The notes: generated by a model from the letters alone, not told the origin. A stretch of 64,000 bases of DNA from an uncultured Mucilaginibacter sp. (GCA_903864275.1 CAIPFE010000014.1:186001-250000), one strand, 5' to 3'; counted from the stretch's first letter, positions 1-8,781 are shown. Numbers and translations are program-made.

Positions 1-8
1 ATGGCCTA

Positions 9-950
9 ATGACTAATGACACAATGACTAACAACCAATCCACCTCCCATATACTGATGATCCGGCCGGTTAACTTCGGATTTAATGAAGAAACCGCTGC
101 AAGCAATGCCTTTCAAAACCGCAATGCCGACAAGAACGGCGTTAAAGAGAAAGCACGCCAGGAATTTGATACAATGGCAGCTATTTTGTTCGAAAACGGC
201 GTGGATGTTACCGTTATTGAAGATACGCCCGAACCTTATACGCCTGATTCAATATTCCCAAACAACTGGGTTTCGTTTCATGCCGATGGTGGTATTTTTT
301 TATACCCGATGCAAGCCGAAAACCGCCGGCTGGAACGACGTGAGGATATTATTGCCCAGCTGGAGGACCGTTTTGAGGTAAAACATATCATTGACCTGAG
401 CCGCTTTGAGCTGGAGAATAAATTTTTAGAAGGTACGGGCAGCATGGTGCTCGACAGGGAAAACAAAATAGCCTATGCTTGTATCTCGCCACGAACAGAT
501 CGCGAAGTATTAGCCTTATTTTGCAAACAAGCTGATTATAAAGAAGTTAGCTTTCATGCTTATGATGAATATCACCAGGCTATATACCATACCAATGTAT
601 TGATGTGCATAGGAAGCAGGTTTGCTGTTGTTTGTTTAGAAGGTATTACCGGCGAGGATGAAAAAAATGCCATCACAACGATTCTAAAGTTAACACACAA
701 AGAGATCATTGGCATATCTTTTGAACAAATGAACCAATTTGCAGGCAATATGCTTGAAGTGAGGAACGGCGAAGGTGATATTTTGATAGTGATGTCGAAA
801 AATGCTTACAACTCATTAAACCAGGGACAAAAGACGACCCTTGAAAAATATGGGAAACTGATTTGGGCAGATATAAACACCATTGAAAACAATGGCGGCG
901 GCAGCGCAAGATGTATGATTGCAGAGGTTCATTTGCCGGTTATAACGTAA
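9..950 (+). CDS. ctlX: CtlX-like arginine deiminase/amidinotransferase-superfamily hydrolase
   Basis: A 313-residue guanidine-modifying (GME) superfamily enzyme, predicted to be cytosolic and to hydrolyse a guanidino or ureido compound such as citrulline or an arginine derivative. Numbered from the first Met, the expected catalytic set is visible: Asp80 in DSIFPNNW, the EGTG segment at 141-144, His194 in YHTNVL, and the nucleophilic Cys302 in GGGSARCM near the C-terminus. Two starts are possible, at 9 and 24. Both fall in a degenerate AATGACT-type heptad repeat, and family similarity only begins around residue 14 (ILMIRPVNF), so the repeat supplies the start codon. The first ATG overlaps a TAA, suggesting coupling to a gene left of the window. 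An arginine decarboxylase lies downstream in the same direction, consistent with arginine/polyamine metabolism. The exact substrate cannot be read from sequence. Confidence 0.85.
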   Translation: MTNDTMTNNQSTSHILMIRPVNFGFNEETAASNAFQNRNADKNGVKEKARQEFDTMAAILFENGVDVTVIEDTPEPYTPDSIFPNNWVSFHADGGIFLYPMQAENRRLERREDIIAQLEDRFEVKHIIDLSRFELENKFLEGTGSMVLDRENKIAYACISPRTDREVLALFCKQADYKEVSFHAYDEYHQAIYHTNVLMCIGSRFAVVCLEGITGEDEKNAITTILKLTHKEIIGISFEQMNQFAGNMLEVRNGEGDILIVMSKNAYNSLNQGQKTTLEKYGKLIWADINTIENNGGGSARCMIAEVHLPVIT

Positions 951-983
951 TTCGCAAAATTGAGATTAGCATAATTTATAGAT

Positions 984-1379
984 ATGGACGAACAAATACA
1001 AATTGATCAAAAGTTTATCACAGCATCCAAAATCCTTTTAGCAGCATTTGCCGTAAGAATAGTTAATTCTATATTCCAGGGAATCCAGTATTTGATATCT
1101 TTCGGCTTAGCGTTTACAGCGCGCGAGCTTCTTAGCATAATATTTTCATCTGTTACGTTATTGCTTGTAATGTTAGTTGTAGTTTATTTGGTCCGCACAG
1201 GGCATGATTGGGTGAAATGGGTATTATTGCTGGTAATAGTTCTTGAAATATACTGGCGCTTTTACAATCATGCAATTTTTGAACTCGACTTAATTTCTTG
1301 GTGGGCATATTTGCTTTCAAGCACCCTGATACTTATCGCTACCGTAGTATTGTTTGTACCGTCACTCCAGAAAAGATAA
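984..1379 (+). CDS. Small four-helix integral membrane protein of unknown function
   Basis: A 131-residue protein made almost entirely of hydrophobic stretches at about residues 15-37, 40-70, 74-92 and 102-127, so probably four membrane helices with a short charged N-terminus (MDEQIQIDQK). I recognise no family motif. It starts 33 bp after ctlX and precedes the arginine decarboxylase, with the same orientation, so it may be co-transcribed with ctlX. A permease for arginine or citrulline is unlikely at this size; an accessory membrane protein is all that can be said. An imperfect -7 box (TAATTTAT) lies just before the start. Confidence 0.6.
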   Translation: MDEQIQIDQKFITASKILLAAFAVRIVNSIFQGIQYLISFGLAFTARELLSIIFSSVTLLLVMLVVVYLVRTGHDWVKWVLLLVIVLEIYWRFYNHAIFELDLISWWAYLLSSTLILIATVVLFVPSLQKR

Positions 1380-1462
1380 ATTACATTCAATACATAAAAT
1401 TTGTGCAAACAAATCTGTAGTTATTCCATTAAAAAATTACATTTTTGGCAAAATTTTAAAAA

Positions 1463-2857
1463 ATGCAGAGTTACGAGGAATTTCTTGACCTGAGTGTAGG
1501 TTTTCCGCAGGAAGGTTTTGAGATCATTGAGGATGAGTTATATTTTCACGACCTTAATCTAATGGAAATGATCGAAACGTATGGTACGCCGCTGCGTTTC
1601 ACATATGTGCCTATCATATCAAAAAAGATACAGCAGGCTAAACTGTTGTTTCAGCAAGCTATCATTAAAAACAACTACAGGGGTAGTTACAAGTATTGCT
1701 ATTGTACCAAAAGCTCACACTTTAAACATGTTGTTGAAGAAGCCTTAAAAAACGACATCCACCTGGAAACATCGTCGGCTTTTGATATGCCGATGATCGA
1801 TATCCTGGAAAAAAAAGGTGCAGTCGATAAAGACGTTACGGTGATCTGCAACGGATTTAAAACTTTTCAATACAAAACCTATATTATTGACATGCTGCAT
1901 GATGGGTTTAAAAACATCATCCCGGTGCTGGATAATAAGGAAGAGTTTAACCTTTATGATGACGAGATCGAGATGGATACCCCGTGTAACCTTGGTATCA
2001 GGATCGCTGCGGAAGAACAACCCGACTCACAGTTCTATACCTCCCGTTTAGGCGTTCGACTTGAGGATATTATTGATTTCTATTATAACAAGATAGAAAA
2101 TAACCCCAATTTCCAGGTTAAACTACTGCATTTCTTTATCAATTCGGGTATTTCTGACACGCCTTACTATTGGAACGAACTTGAGAAATACGTTACCTTA
2201 TATTGCAAGTTTAAAAAGATAAATCCCGCATTAGATACGTTGGATATTGGGGGCGGCATGCCTTTTAAAGATTCGCTGGTTTTTGATTTTGATTATGAAT
2301 ACATGATCAACGAAATTGTTAGCCGTATAAAAGAGATCTGCGCCGACAACGATACCCTGGAACCTGATATTATTACTGAATTTGGAAAATATACCGTTGC
2401 CGAAGCATCGGGTATTTTATATAAGGTTTTGGGCCGCAAACAACAAAACGACCGCGAACGCTGGCTGATGCTGGATGGGTCATTCATTACCAACCTGCCC
2501 GACGTTTGGGCGCTGAACCAAAAATATATCTTGCTGCCCATAAATAACTGGGATTCGGAATACGAACGGGTAAATTTAGGCGGCATCACCTGCGACGGAC
2601 AGGACTATTATAACCAGGAAGCGCACATGAACAGCGTTTTTATGCCAAAAACCCGTAAAGTGCAATACATAGGCTTCTTTAATACCGGCGCATACCAGGA
2701 AGTACTGAGTGGCTATGGCGGTATCCATCATTGCCTGCTACCTTCGCCAAAACACGTCATCATCCGCCGCAACCGCGATGAAACTTTCAACTTCGAAGTT
2801 TTTGGCGAAGAGCAGAATAGCAAACAGGTAATGAAACTGCTGGGGTATACTACTTAG
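1463..2857 (+). CDS. speA: Arginine decarboxylase, PLP-dependent, alanine-racemase fold
   Basis: A 464-residue fold-type III decarboxylase that would convert arginine to agmatine and CO2, the first step of the agmatine route to putrescine and spermidine. The PLP-binding lysine is Lys83 in YCYCTKSSHF (family pattern YAxKAN). The glycine-rich phosphate-binding loop is LDIGGGMPF around 260-268. A catalytic cysteine like that of ornithine decarboxylase sits in CDGQD at 377-381. Length and motifs match the Bacteroidota arginine decarboxylases, which are shorter than the enterobacterial ~650-residue SpeA and lack its inserted helical bundle. The 83-bp upstream gap is AT-rich with no clear SD, as usual for the phylum. 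Lysine, ornithine or carboxynorspermidine specificity cannot be fully excluded, but family similarity favours arginine. Confidence 0.85.
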   Translation: MQSYEEFLDLSVGFPQEGFEIIEDELYFHDLNLMEMIETYGTPLRFTYVPIISKKIQQAKLLFQQAIIKNNYRGSYKYCYCTKSSHFKHVVEEALKNDIHLETSSAFDMPMIDILEKKGAVDKDVTVICNGFKTFQYKTYIIDMLHDGFKNIIPVLDNKEEFNLYDDEIEMDTPCNLGIRIAAEEQPDSQFYTSRLGVRLEDIIDFYYNKIENNPNFQVKLLHFFINSGISDTPYYWNELEKYVTLYCKFKKINPALDTLDIGGGMPFKDSLVFDFDYEYMINEIVSRIKEICADNDTLEPDIITEFGKYTVAEASGILYKVLGRKQQNDRERWLMLDGSFITNLPDVWALNQKYILLPINNWDSEYERVNLGGITCDGQDYYNQEAHMNSVFMPKTRKVQYIGFFNTGAYQEVLSGYGGIHHCLLPSPKHVIIRRNRDETFNFEVFGEEQNSKQVMKLLGYTT

Positions 2858-2903
2858 GTACTATTACAGGCTGGAGATTAGAGATTAGTTTGTGGCGGGA
2901 AAG

Positions 2904-2932
2904 ACTTACGAAGTTTTTAAAACTTCGTAAGT
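2904..2932. repeat. Perfect 14-bp inverted repeat between speA and a methyltransferase
   Basis: ACTTACGAAGTTTT is followed by one T and then its exact reverse complement, giving a 29-bp palindrome. It lies 46 bp after the speA stop and 20 bp before the next start. It could be a terminator hairpin for speA, although no T-run follows outside the arms, or one copy of a dispersed palindromic repeat. Confidence 0.75.
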
Positions 2933-2952
2933 TTGATCTTCGTTACTATGGG

Positions 2953-3669
2953 ATGCAGCACATCAAATCAATAATTTTCCTTAACCTCGTTTTAGCCGCA
3001 TTCTGCCAGCTATCAACAGCTCAATCATCAAAAGATTCCATCTACACCTATAAAAAAGCCTCACCTGATGGCGAAGGCAAGTTTTACAAGGGGCGTGAGA
3101 TAGCACAGGTGATGAGCTTCGAAGGTGCGGCATGGCTTGAACGAAATACGCGTCAAAAGGAAGAAAACACAGGTCTTGCCGTATCCAAACTGCCCATTAC
3201 AAAAAATAGCATGGTGGCAGATATTGGCGCAGGTACTGGGTATTATACTTTCAGGATTGCGCCCAAGGTTCCCCATGGAAAAGTATATGCGGTTGAAATA
3301 CAGGACGATGCCATAAAATACTTAAAGAAACGCAGTAAGCAGCTTAAACAAACCAATGTTGTGGTTGTGAAGGGCGGGGAGCAATCCCCCAACCTGCCGG
3401 AGAACTCCATCGACCTGGCCATGATGGTTGATGTTTACCATGAACTATTTTACCCACACGAAATGCTGCAGGCAATACGCCGCTCGCTAAAACCAAACGG
3501 TAAACTGCTTTTACTGGAATATCGGGCCGAAGACCCGAAGGTTGAAATAAAGGAGCTGCACAAAATGAGCGTGGCACAGGTTGACAAAGAATTAACATCG
3601 AACGGTTTTCATTTAGTACAGGATGGAGAGTTTATGCCAATACAGCATTTTTTGGTTTTCGAGAAGTAG
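2953..3669 (+). CDS. Exported class I SAM-dependent methyltransferase
   Basis: A 238-residue protein with an N-terminal signal peptide (MQHIKSIIFLNLVLAAFCQL... ending at STAQ, cleavage near residue 22) followed by a Rossmann-type methyltransferase domain. Motif I is VADIGAGTGYYTF, followed by an acidic end of strand 2 (YAVEIQ) and a motif-IV-like segment (DLAMMVDVYHEL). The C-terminal part (PNGKLLLLEYRAED) fits the UbiE/Methyltransf_11-25 group. The ATG at 2953 is preferred over an upstream TTG at 2890 because only the ATG starts a signal peptide and the upstream stretch is the palindrome. Secreted SAM methyltransferases with this layout are frequent in Bacteroidota; where they would find SAM outside the cytoplasm is unclear. 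The substrate is unknown. Confidence 0.75.
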   Translation: MQHIKSIIFLNLVLAAFCQLSTAQSSKDSIYTYKKASPDGEGKFYKGREIAQVMSFEGAAWLERNTRQKEENTGLAVSKLPITKNSMVADIGAGTGYYTFRIAPKVPHGKVYAVEIQDDAIKYLKKRSKQLKQTNVVVVKGGEQSPNLPENSIDLAMMVDVYHELFYPHEMLQAIRRSLKPNGKLLLLEYRAEDPKVEIKELHKMSVAQVDKELTSNGFHLVQDGEFMPIQHFLVFEK

Positions 3670-3681
3670 TGGGAGTTGGAA

Positions 3682-3778
3682 ATGCGAAAGTCGGAATGCC
3701 GATTGCGGAATGATTTATTTGCTGAAACGTCAGTTGCAGCTTCTTTCGGACTTCCCGACTTCACTGACTTTCGGACTA
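3682..3778. repeat. GTCCGAAA/GTCGGAA-word inverted array
   Basis: The left arm (3682-3711) has degenerate copies of a CGAAAGTCGGAAT-like word; the right arm (3741-3778) carries the complementary words (CTTTCGGACTTCCCGACTTC). It fills the gap between the convergent methyltransferase and pseudouridine synthase genes, where it could act as a bidirectional terminator. The same word recurs at 11600-11751, 58622-58660, 61251-61365 and at the window end. Confidence 0.7.
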
Positions 3779-3782
3779 ATCT

Positions 3783-4502
3783 CTACAAATCAAACTTCTC
3801 CAATAATTTTAATAGTGTTTCAAAGTCCTTGGGATAAGGCGCATGTATCGTAATAGCCTTTCCATCCAGTAATTTAAAGCTAACCTCGTAAGCATGCAGC
3901 GCAAAGCGTTTAATTATTGGTTGCTCCTCCTGGTCCTTCCCTAAATGGTATTTGCGTTTGAGTTTTGACAAGTATACCGGCAGGCCTTTATACATTTCAT
4001 CACCGGCTATCGAGGCACGCTGGGTTGCCAGGTGGATGCGGATCTGGTGCATGCGGCCGGTTACGGGCCGGCATTCGACTAATGTATAATGTTTAAAATA
4101 TTTTAACGACTGGAACCATGTTTCGGCCCTTTTGCCCTCCTGCCTGCTGATGGTTACATTGCCTTTGCCAACGTTTAAAATTGGCAGGTCAATTTTCAGG
4201 TTCTCAAAAACATGGGTGCCGTCGATAATAGCATGATAAACCTTTTTTACCTGGCGTTTTTCAAATTGTATGGATACAGCGCGGTAGGCTTCCGGATTTT
4301 TGGCTATTATTAAAGCGCCTGAAGTCTCCTTGTCAAGCCGGTGACATACTTGCGCGTCTGCCGAGTAGGCTTTAGCCAGGCGCAGCATATTAACCTCACC
4401 GCCTTCACGTTCATCCAGCGAGCTGATAAACGGCGGTTTGTTTACGACAATGATGTCATTGTCTTCAAACAATATTAAATCGGCAAATTTTGGAAACTTC
4501 AT
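3783..4502 (-). CDS. RluA-family pseudouridine synthase
   Basis: A 239-residue cytosolic RNA-modifying enzyme that isomerises uridine to pseudouridine in rRNA or tRNA. The signature HRLDKETSG contains the catalytic Asp57; a second family segment, GRMHQIRIHLA, lies near residue 165. No S4 RNA-binding domain precedes the catalytic domain, so this is the short form of the family (RluA/TruC/RluC-like) rather than RluD. The start is supported by an exact TAnnTTTG -7 box 18-25 bp upstream. Target site cannot be assigned from sequence. Confidence 0.9.
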   Translation of the reverse strand: MKFPKFADLILFEDNDIIVVNKPPFISSLDEREGGEVNMLRLAKAYSADAQVCHRLDKETSGALIIAKNPEAYRAVSIQFEKRQVKKVYHAIIDGTHVFENLKIDLPILNVGKGNVTISRQEGKRAETWFQSLKYFKHYTLVECRPVTGRMHQIRIHLATQRASIAGDEMYKGLPVYLSKLKRKYHLGKDQEEQPIIKRFALHAYEVSFKLLDGKAITIHAPYPKDFETLLKLLEKFDL

Positions 4503-4519
4503 AATTATTCTGTAGCCCG

Positions 4520-4527
4520 CAAAAATA
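4520..4527 (-). promoter_or_regulatory. -7 promoter box (TATTTTTG) for the RluA-family gene
   Basis: Exact match to the Bacteroidota sigma-A -7 consensus TAnnTTTG on the minus strand, ending 18 bp from the ATG at 4502. No convincing -33 TTG was seen. Confidence 0.55.
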
Positions 4528-4735
4528 CGCTTATTAATATGGATACGATAAGTCGGGTTGTTTTTTAAGAAGCTTGTACCGCCTATTGACCTTTATAATA
4601 TACAAGAATATCGGCAACAATGGTTTATGAGCGGCCTTTTCAGCATCCAAAACGTTTCAAAACAGCCCAAGTAGTGGTGGAATAGTATTTGTTAATATGC
4701 AAAATAACAATATCATTTAACCAAAAAAAACATAA

Positions 4736-5224
4736 ATGAGCACAGAAACAACCAAACCTGAAGAAAAAGGATTTTTCGAAAAGGTTAAAGAAACCATTGA
4801 AGAGCTTTGGGACGGAACTAAAGACAAAGCCGAAGATTTAAAAGATGCGGCGGAACACACCTATGAAAACTTAAAAAACAAGGTTACTTCCGAAAAAGCT
4901 GTTGTTAAGAAAAAAGCAGCTACCGCCAAGAAAATTGTATCAAATAACACCGCAGCTACCGTGGCAAAAGCAAAAACCGGGGCATCCGGAGTAAAAGCTA
5001 AAGCCGAAACAAAAGCAAAGGCCATAAGTGCCAAAGCAAAAGATGAAACAGCAAAAGCCAAAAAGGCTGCAACAAATGTTAGGGCGAAAGCCGCAACAAA
5101 AGCCAGGGCAATAACCACAAAAGCTAAAGCCGAAACCGCGAATGTTAAAAAAGCAGTTACTACAAAAGCAACAAAGGCAAGATCTGCTGCGACAGCTAAG
5201 AAAAAGGCTGTTACCGCGCACTAA
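4736..5224 (+). CDS. Histone-H1-like Lys/Ala-rich protein
   Basis: A 162-residue, strongly basic, low-complexity protein. Residues 1-55 form an acidic/basic amphipathic helix region (KGFFEKVKETIEELWDG, then KDKAEDLKDAAEHTYENLKNK), resembling YtxH/LEA-like helices. Residues 55-162 are almost only K, A, T and V in KAKAET/KAKAISAKAK-type repeats of roughly 8-12 residues, like the C-terminal tails of histone H1 and bacterial H1-like proteins (AlgP, Hc1). Such tails bind DNA non-specifically, so a nucleoid-associated or stress role is inferred. An imperfect -7 box (TAGTATTTG) lies about 45 bp upstream. Two antisense open frames over this gene are artefacts of the repeat composition. Confidence 0.75.
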   Translation: MSTETTKPEEKGFFEKVKETIEELWDGTKDKAEDLKDAAEHTYENLKNKVTSEKAVVKKKAATAKKIVSNNTAATVAKAKTGASGVKAKAETKAKAISAKAKDETAKAKKAATNVRAKAATKARAITTKAKAETANVKKAVTTKATKARSAATAKKKAVTAH

Positions 5225-5245
5225 GTTTCGCGGGAAAAATCTTAC

Positions 5246-5284
5246 AAAAAAAAGCGGGTCGTGTAAATACATCCCGCTTTTTTT
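5246..5284. terminator. Bidirectional rho-independent terminator
   Basis: An A-run plus GCGGG stem (5247-5258) pairs with CCCGC plus a T-run (5273-5284) around a 14-nt loop. It sits between the converging H1-like gene and the response-regulator gene, so the A/T arms give a U-tract in either direction. Confidence 0.8.
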
Positions 5285-5305
5285 ATATAGAATTATTCTT
5301 TGCCG

Positions 5306-5995
5306 TTATCCGTCAAACTTATAGCCAACGCCTTTTACAGTTGCCACAATATCATCTCCAAGTTTTTCGCGTAGTTTTCGGATGTGCACATCGATGGTAC
5401 GGTTGGTAACTACTACCGAATCTTCCCAAATATTTTTCAGTATTACCTCGCGGGTGTAAACTTTCCCCGGTTTCGAAGCCAGCAGGTAAAGCAGCTCAAA
5501 TTCTTTTTTTGCCAAAACAACTTTGTTGCCCCTTTGGAAAACAAGGTATGCTTCGCGGTCAATAACCAGGTCACCAATTTCGAGCTTGTTGTCGGTTACT
5601 TCTTCAGCGGGCGCGTTCCGGCGCAATATTGCGTTAATACGGCTTACCAGTGCGCGCGGCTTTATAGGCTTCGCAATATAATCGTCAGCGCCAACGTTAA
5701 AACCGGCGATCTCTGAATATTCCTCGCTCCTTGCAGTCAAAAAAACCATAAAGGTATTTTTAAACTCGGGCATGGTACGCATAATGCGGCATGCTTCAAT
5801 GCCATCCATTTTAGGCATCATAATGTCGAGTACGATGAGATCAGGAAGCGATCTTTTTGCTTCGGCTACAGCCTCCTGCCCGTTACGCGCTAAAAACACC
5901 TGGTAGCCTTCTTTTTTCAAATTATATTCAATCAGCTCCAAAATATCAGGCTCATCATCAACAATAAGAATTTTCTGTTTGTTAGAATTACTCAT
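5306..5995 (-). CDS. OmpR/PhoB-family response regulator
   Basis: A 229-residue two-component regulator. The receiver domain has the acidic pair in IVDDEPD (12-15), phospho-acceptor Asp57 in LIVLDIMMP, and the conserved Lys in DYIAKPIKPRAL. The C-terminal winged-helix domain (about 130-229) carries the OmpR-type signature KVYTREVILKNIW and TIDVHIRKLREKLG. The ATG at 5995 (MSNSNKQ) is preferred over one at 6028 because homologous receivers start there and the extra 11 residues are unrelated. It binds DNA as a phosphorylated dimer; its kinase is not adjacent, so it is an orphan in this window. PhoB/PhoP-like phosphate or envelope control is possible but not proven. Confidence 0.9.
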   Translation of the reverse strand: MSNSNKQKILIVDDEPDILELIEYNLKKEGYQVFLARNGQEAVAEAKRSLPDLIVLDIMMPKMDGIEACRIMRTMPEFKNTFMVFLTARSEEYSEIAGFNVGADDYIAKPIKPRALVSRINAILRRNAPAEEVTDNKLEIGDLVIDREAYLVFQRGNKVVLAKKEFELLYLLASKPGKVYTREVILKNIWEDSVVVTNRTIDVHIRKLREKLGDDIVATVKGVGYKFDG

Positions 5996-6072
5996 GAAGG
6001 TCGAATTTTTGCGTAAATGTATGCGCAAAAAAGAATTAAATCGTTAAGCTAATATTAACAAATTGTTAAATG

Positions 6073-7215
6073 TTACCTAATTTTAACGATTTGTTGAGGC
6101 TTACTAAATGTTTTGTTTAAAAATTCTTCAAGATCGGCCCCGGTGACATTTTTCGCAACAATAATTCCATCCGGGTTAATGATGAAATTTGAGGGAATTG
6201 ATTCGATATGATATAACCTTTCAACGGGCCCTTCATATGTCTTAAGGTCTGATGCATGCGTCCACGATAATTTATCATGGTTTACCGCTTGCTGCCACGC
6301 GCCCTTGTCAACATCCAGTGAAATGCCTAATATATTAAGGCCTAAAGGCTTATAAATAGCGTACTGTTTAACCACATTTGGGTTTTCCCGTCGGCATGGC
6401 CCGCACCACGATGCCCAAAAGTCGAGCAACACGTATTTTCCTTTGTAATCCGCTAATTTTATTGGCTTGCCATCAATACCGCCAATAGTAAAATCAGGCG
6501 CTTTGTGGCCAATGGACAGGGGTTTAGCGTCTGTCATTTGTTTGATAAAACGCTGCACGCTTGGGTTATCTTTAAATTCATCTTTAATAGCATCTGCATA
6601 CGCAATTAATTGCTGTTCATATTTTGTTGGCTCCACTGATGTGGCAGCATAGAAACCAGCAAGCGAATTTTTATTTGCGTTAGCAAATTTCAAAGTCGCA
6701 ATACTATATTCACTGCCAATTTTTTGGTATAATGGCAAATAGATTTTAATTAATGAATCAGATTCTTTTCCCAGGGCCTGTGCCTTATCCTGGTATTCCT
6801 GGGCAACCTTACCATATTGGTCGCCATAAAAATTACTTATTTTATTAAACTCCTGTATCTTCCCCGATTCATCTGAACCTGTTACCTGGTAGGCATGGGT
6901 GTTGTCGGTAATGTTGGTTGTAAAATCAATTGCATCTCCGTTTTTCGCGATCAGATCGAATACACTGCCGCCAATACGTACCTTAAAAAGATTGGTGTAC
7001 GGCGCCGCGTGCTTAAACTGGAATTTACCCTGCTCGCTTAAATTGGTGGAGTCGACAACGGAAAGCTGCGTACTATCAGCTGCCAGCAGGTAAATTTTCT
7101 TTAAACTGCCGGGGTTGGTTATTGTTCCGGAAATAGTAAATGCGTCCTTGTCCTTACATGAAAATATAAATAAAGACAGGCAGATGATGGCGGGAAATAT
7201 TAAATACTTTTTCAT
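6073..7215 (-). CDS. TlpA-family thioredoxin lipoprotein with N-terminal DUF4369
   Basis: A 380-residue predicted lipoprotein: hydrophobic leader and lipobox LFIFSC with the lipidated Cys at residue 20. Residues about 25-115 are a beta-rich DUF4369 domain (FTISGTITNPGSLKKIYLL), followed by a helical linker and a thioredoxin/AhpC-TSA domain from about 240. The redox motif WCGPC is at about 270-274. Such proteins act as periplasmic thiol-disulfide reductases, in cytochrome c maturation or general disulfide repair. The gene ends 78 bp before the start of the response-regulator gene and has the same direction. A heptad inverted array separates it from gatB. Confidence 0.9.
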   Translation of the reverse strand: MKKYLIFPAIICLSLFIFSCKDKDAFTISGTITNPGSLKKIYLLAADSTQLSVVDSTNLSEQGKFQFKHAAPYTNLFKVRIGGSVFDLIAKNGDAIDFTTNITDNTHAYQVTGSDESGKIQEFNKISNFYGDQYGKVAQEYQDKAQALGKESDSLIKIYLPLYQKIGSEYSIATLKFANANKNSLAGFYAATSVEPTKYEQQLIAYADAIKDEFKDNPSVQRFIKQMTDAKPLSIGHKAPDFTIGGIDGKPIKLADYKGKYVLLDFWASWCGPCRRENPNVVKQYAIYKPLGLNILGISLDVDKGAWQQAVNHDKLSWTHASDLKTYEGPVERLYHIESIPSNFIINPDGIIVAKNVTGADLEEFLNKTFSKPQQIVKIR

Positions 7216-7216
7216 G

Positions 7217-7309
7217 ACTTGAGATTTGAGACGTGAGATTTGAGATTTGAGACAGAAAAGATATTATAAAACACGCTTTCTCATATCTCACATCTAAAAT
7301 CTCATATCT
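7217..7309. repeat. AGATTTG-heptad inverted array between gatB and the TlpA-type gene
   Basis: Left arm 7217-7252 reads as five heptads of the form TGAGAYN; right arm 7279-7309 carries the complementary ATCTCAN words. The arms can fold into an imperfect hairpin of about 30 bp. The genes on both sides run on the minus strand, so the hairpin lies downstream of gatB and immediately upstream of the next start. Confidence 0.75.
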
Positions 7310-7311
7310 AT

Positions 7312-8781
7312 TTACTTCGACTCTAATTCCTTAATTAACAATTGGTTCGTCTTTTGCGGGTCTATCTTGCCTTTCGAGCTTTTCATGATCTCGCCCATAA
7401 ATAAACCTAAAACGCCTTTTTTGCCATTTTGATATTCCTTTACTTTATCAGGAAATTTGGCGATAGCGTTATGGATAAACAGGCTTACATCATTATTATC
7501 TGCAATAATAAGCAGGTTTAGTTCAATTGCCATCTCTTCGGCATTTTTATTACCATTCTTTAACAAAGCAGGAAACAGTTTATGCGCCGCCGATGAATTA
7601 TTAACCTTTCCTGACTCTACCAATTTGATTACCCCGGCCAGCGTTTCAGGCTTAAGGCCGATCTCGCCGATTGATAAACTATGCTCGTTAAGGTAGGATT
7701 TAACCGTACCCATTAACCAGTTAGCGGCTGCTTTATAGTTACCGGTATGTTTTATCAATTCTTCGAAATATAGTGCAAATTCCCGGTCGGCCGTAATAAC
7801 TCCGGCATCATAGTCCGACAAGCCTAACTCAGCAGTATACTTAGCATAAAGCTCATTTGGCAAAGCAGGCATCGTGCTTCGGATCTTGTTTAGATATTCC
7901 TGGTTTAAAACCAATGGCATTAGGTCCGGTTCCGGGAAATAGCGGTAGTCATTGGCCATTTCTTTCGATCGCAGTACTAAAGTTTCACCTGTATCGGCGT
8001 TAAAGTTTAATGTATTCTGGTCAATATGTCCTCCGTTTTCAATAATTTCAACCTGTCGTATAAATTCATGCTCAATTGCATGCTTTACATTATGTATTGA
8101 ATTAAGGTTCTTCACCTCGCAGCGGTTGCCATAAGTTGTGCTGCCTTTTAGCCGTACAGAGATGTTTGCGTCGCAGCGCATGCTGCCTTCTTCCATATTG
8201 CCGTCGCAAATATCAAGATAGCGCACCAGCTTTCGAACTTCTGTCAAAAATTGCACAGCCTCTTCGCTGCTGCGGATATCCGGCTGTGTAACAATTTCAA
8301 TAAGCGGCACTCCTGCCCTGTTCAGGTCGATCAATGAATCGTCATGGTGCTGGTCGTGCATGCTTTTGCCGGCATCCTCTTCCATGTGAATATGGTGGAT
8401 AGCGATTTTTTTTGATGAACCGTCATGCAATCGCACCAATACCGAGCCACCAAAACAAACCGGCTTTTGGTCCTGAGTTATCTGGTAGCCTTTTGGCAGA
8501 TCGGCATAAAAATAATTTTTACGGGCGAAAGTATTGTATAAATTGATGATACTGTTGCAGGCCAGCCCCATTTTCACCGCATATTCCACCATTTTTTTAT
8601 TAATGCGCGGTAAAGTGCCGGGGTGCCCTAAAGAGATCGGGCTAACGTGCTGGTTAGGGCCGCCGCCAAAAGCCGCCGAATCTGAGGAAAAAGATTTACT
8701 TAAAGTGGATAACTGCGCGTGTACCTCTAATCCCACTACCAATTCATATTTGTCACTTATCCCGTCTGTAAGATTTGTCAT
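7312..8781 (-). CDS. gatB: Asp-tRNA(Asn)/Glu-tRNA(Gln) amidotransferase subunit B
   Basis: A 489-residue GatB, the kinase/transamidase subunit of the GatCAB complex that converts mischarged Glu-tRNA(Gln) or Asp-tRNA(Asn) to Gln-tRNA(Gln)/Asn-tRNA(Asn) in the cytosol. Family hallmarks are visible: YELVVGLEVHAQL near residue 12, the HMEEDAGKS segment, DLNRAGVPLIEIVT and EGSMRCDANISV, then the helical YqeY-like tail from about 340. Length is normal. GatA and GatC are not in this window, so the complex is encoded at separate loci. An exact -7 box at 8821-8828 gives it its own promoter although alaS is upstream in the same direction. Confidence 0.97.
   Translation of the reverse strand: MTNLTDGISDKYELVVGLEVHAQLSTLSKSFSSDSAAFGGGPNQHVSPISLGHPGTLPRINKKMVEYAVKMGLACNSIINLYNTFARKNYFYADLPKGYQITQDQKPVCFGGSVLVRLHDGSSKKIAIHHIHMEEDAGKSMHDQHHDDSLIDLNRAGVPLIEIVTQPDIRSSEEAVQFLTEVRKLVRYLDICDGNMEEGSMRCDANISVRLKGSTTYGNRCEVKNLNSIHNVKHAIEHEFIRQVEIIENGGHIDQNTLNFNADTGETLVLRSKEMANDYRYFPEPDLMPLVLNQEYLNKIRSTMPALPNELYAKYTAELGLSDYDAGVITADREFALYFEELIKHTGNYKAAANWLMGTVKSYLNEHSLSIGEIGLKPETLAGVIKLVESGKVNNSSAAHKLFPALLKNGNKNAEEMAIELNLLIIADNNDVSLFIHNAIAKFPDKVKEYQNGKKGVLGLFMGEIMKSSKGKIDPQKTNQLLIKELESK

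Noticed and set aside
4861..5272. Two antisense frames over the H1-like gene (85 and 110 codons)
   Set aside because: Both follow from the strong composition bias of the sense gene and show only A/F/V/C-rich low complexity.
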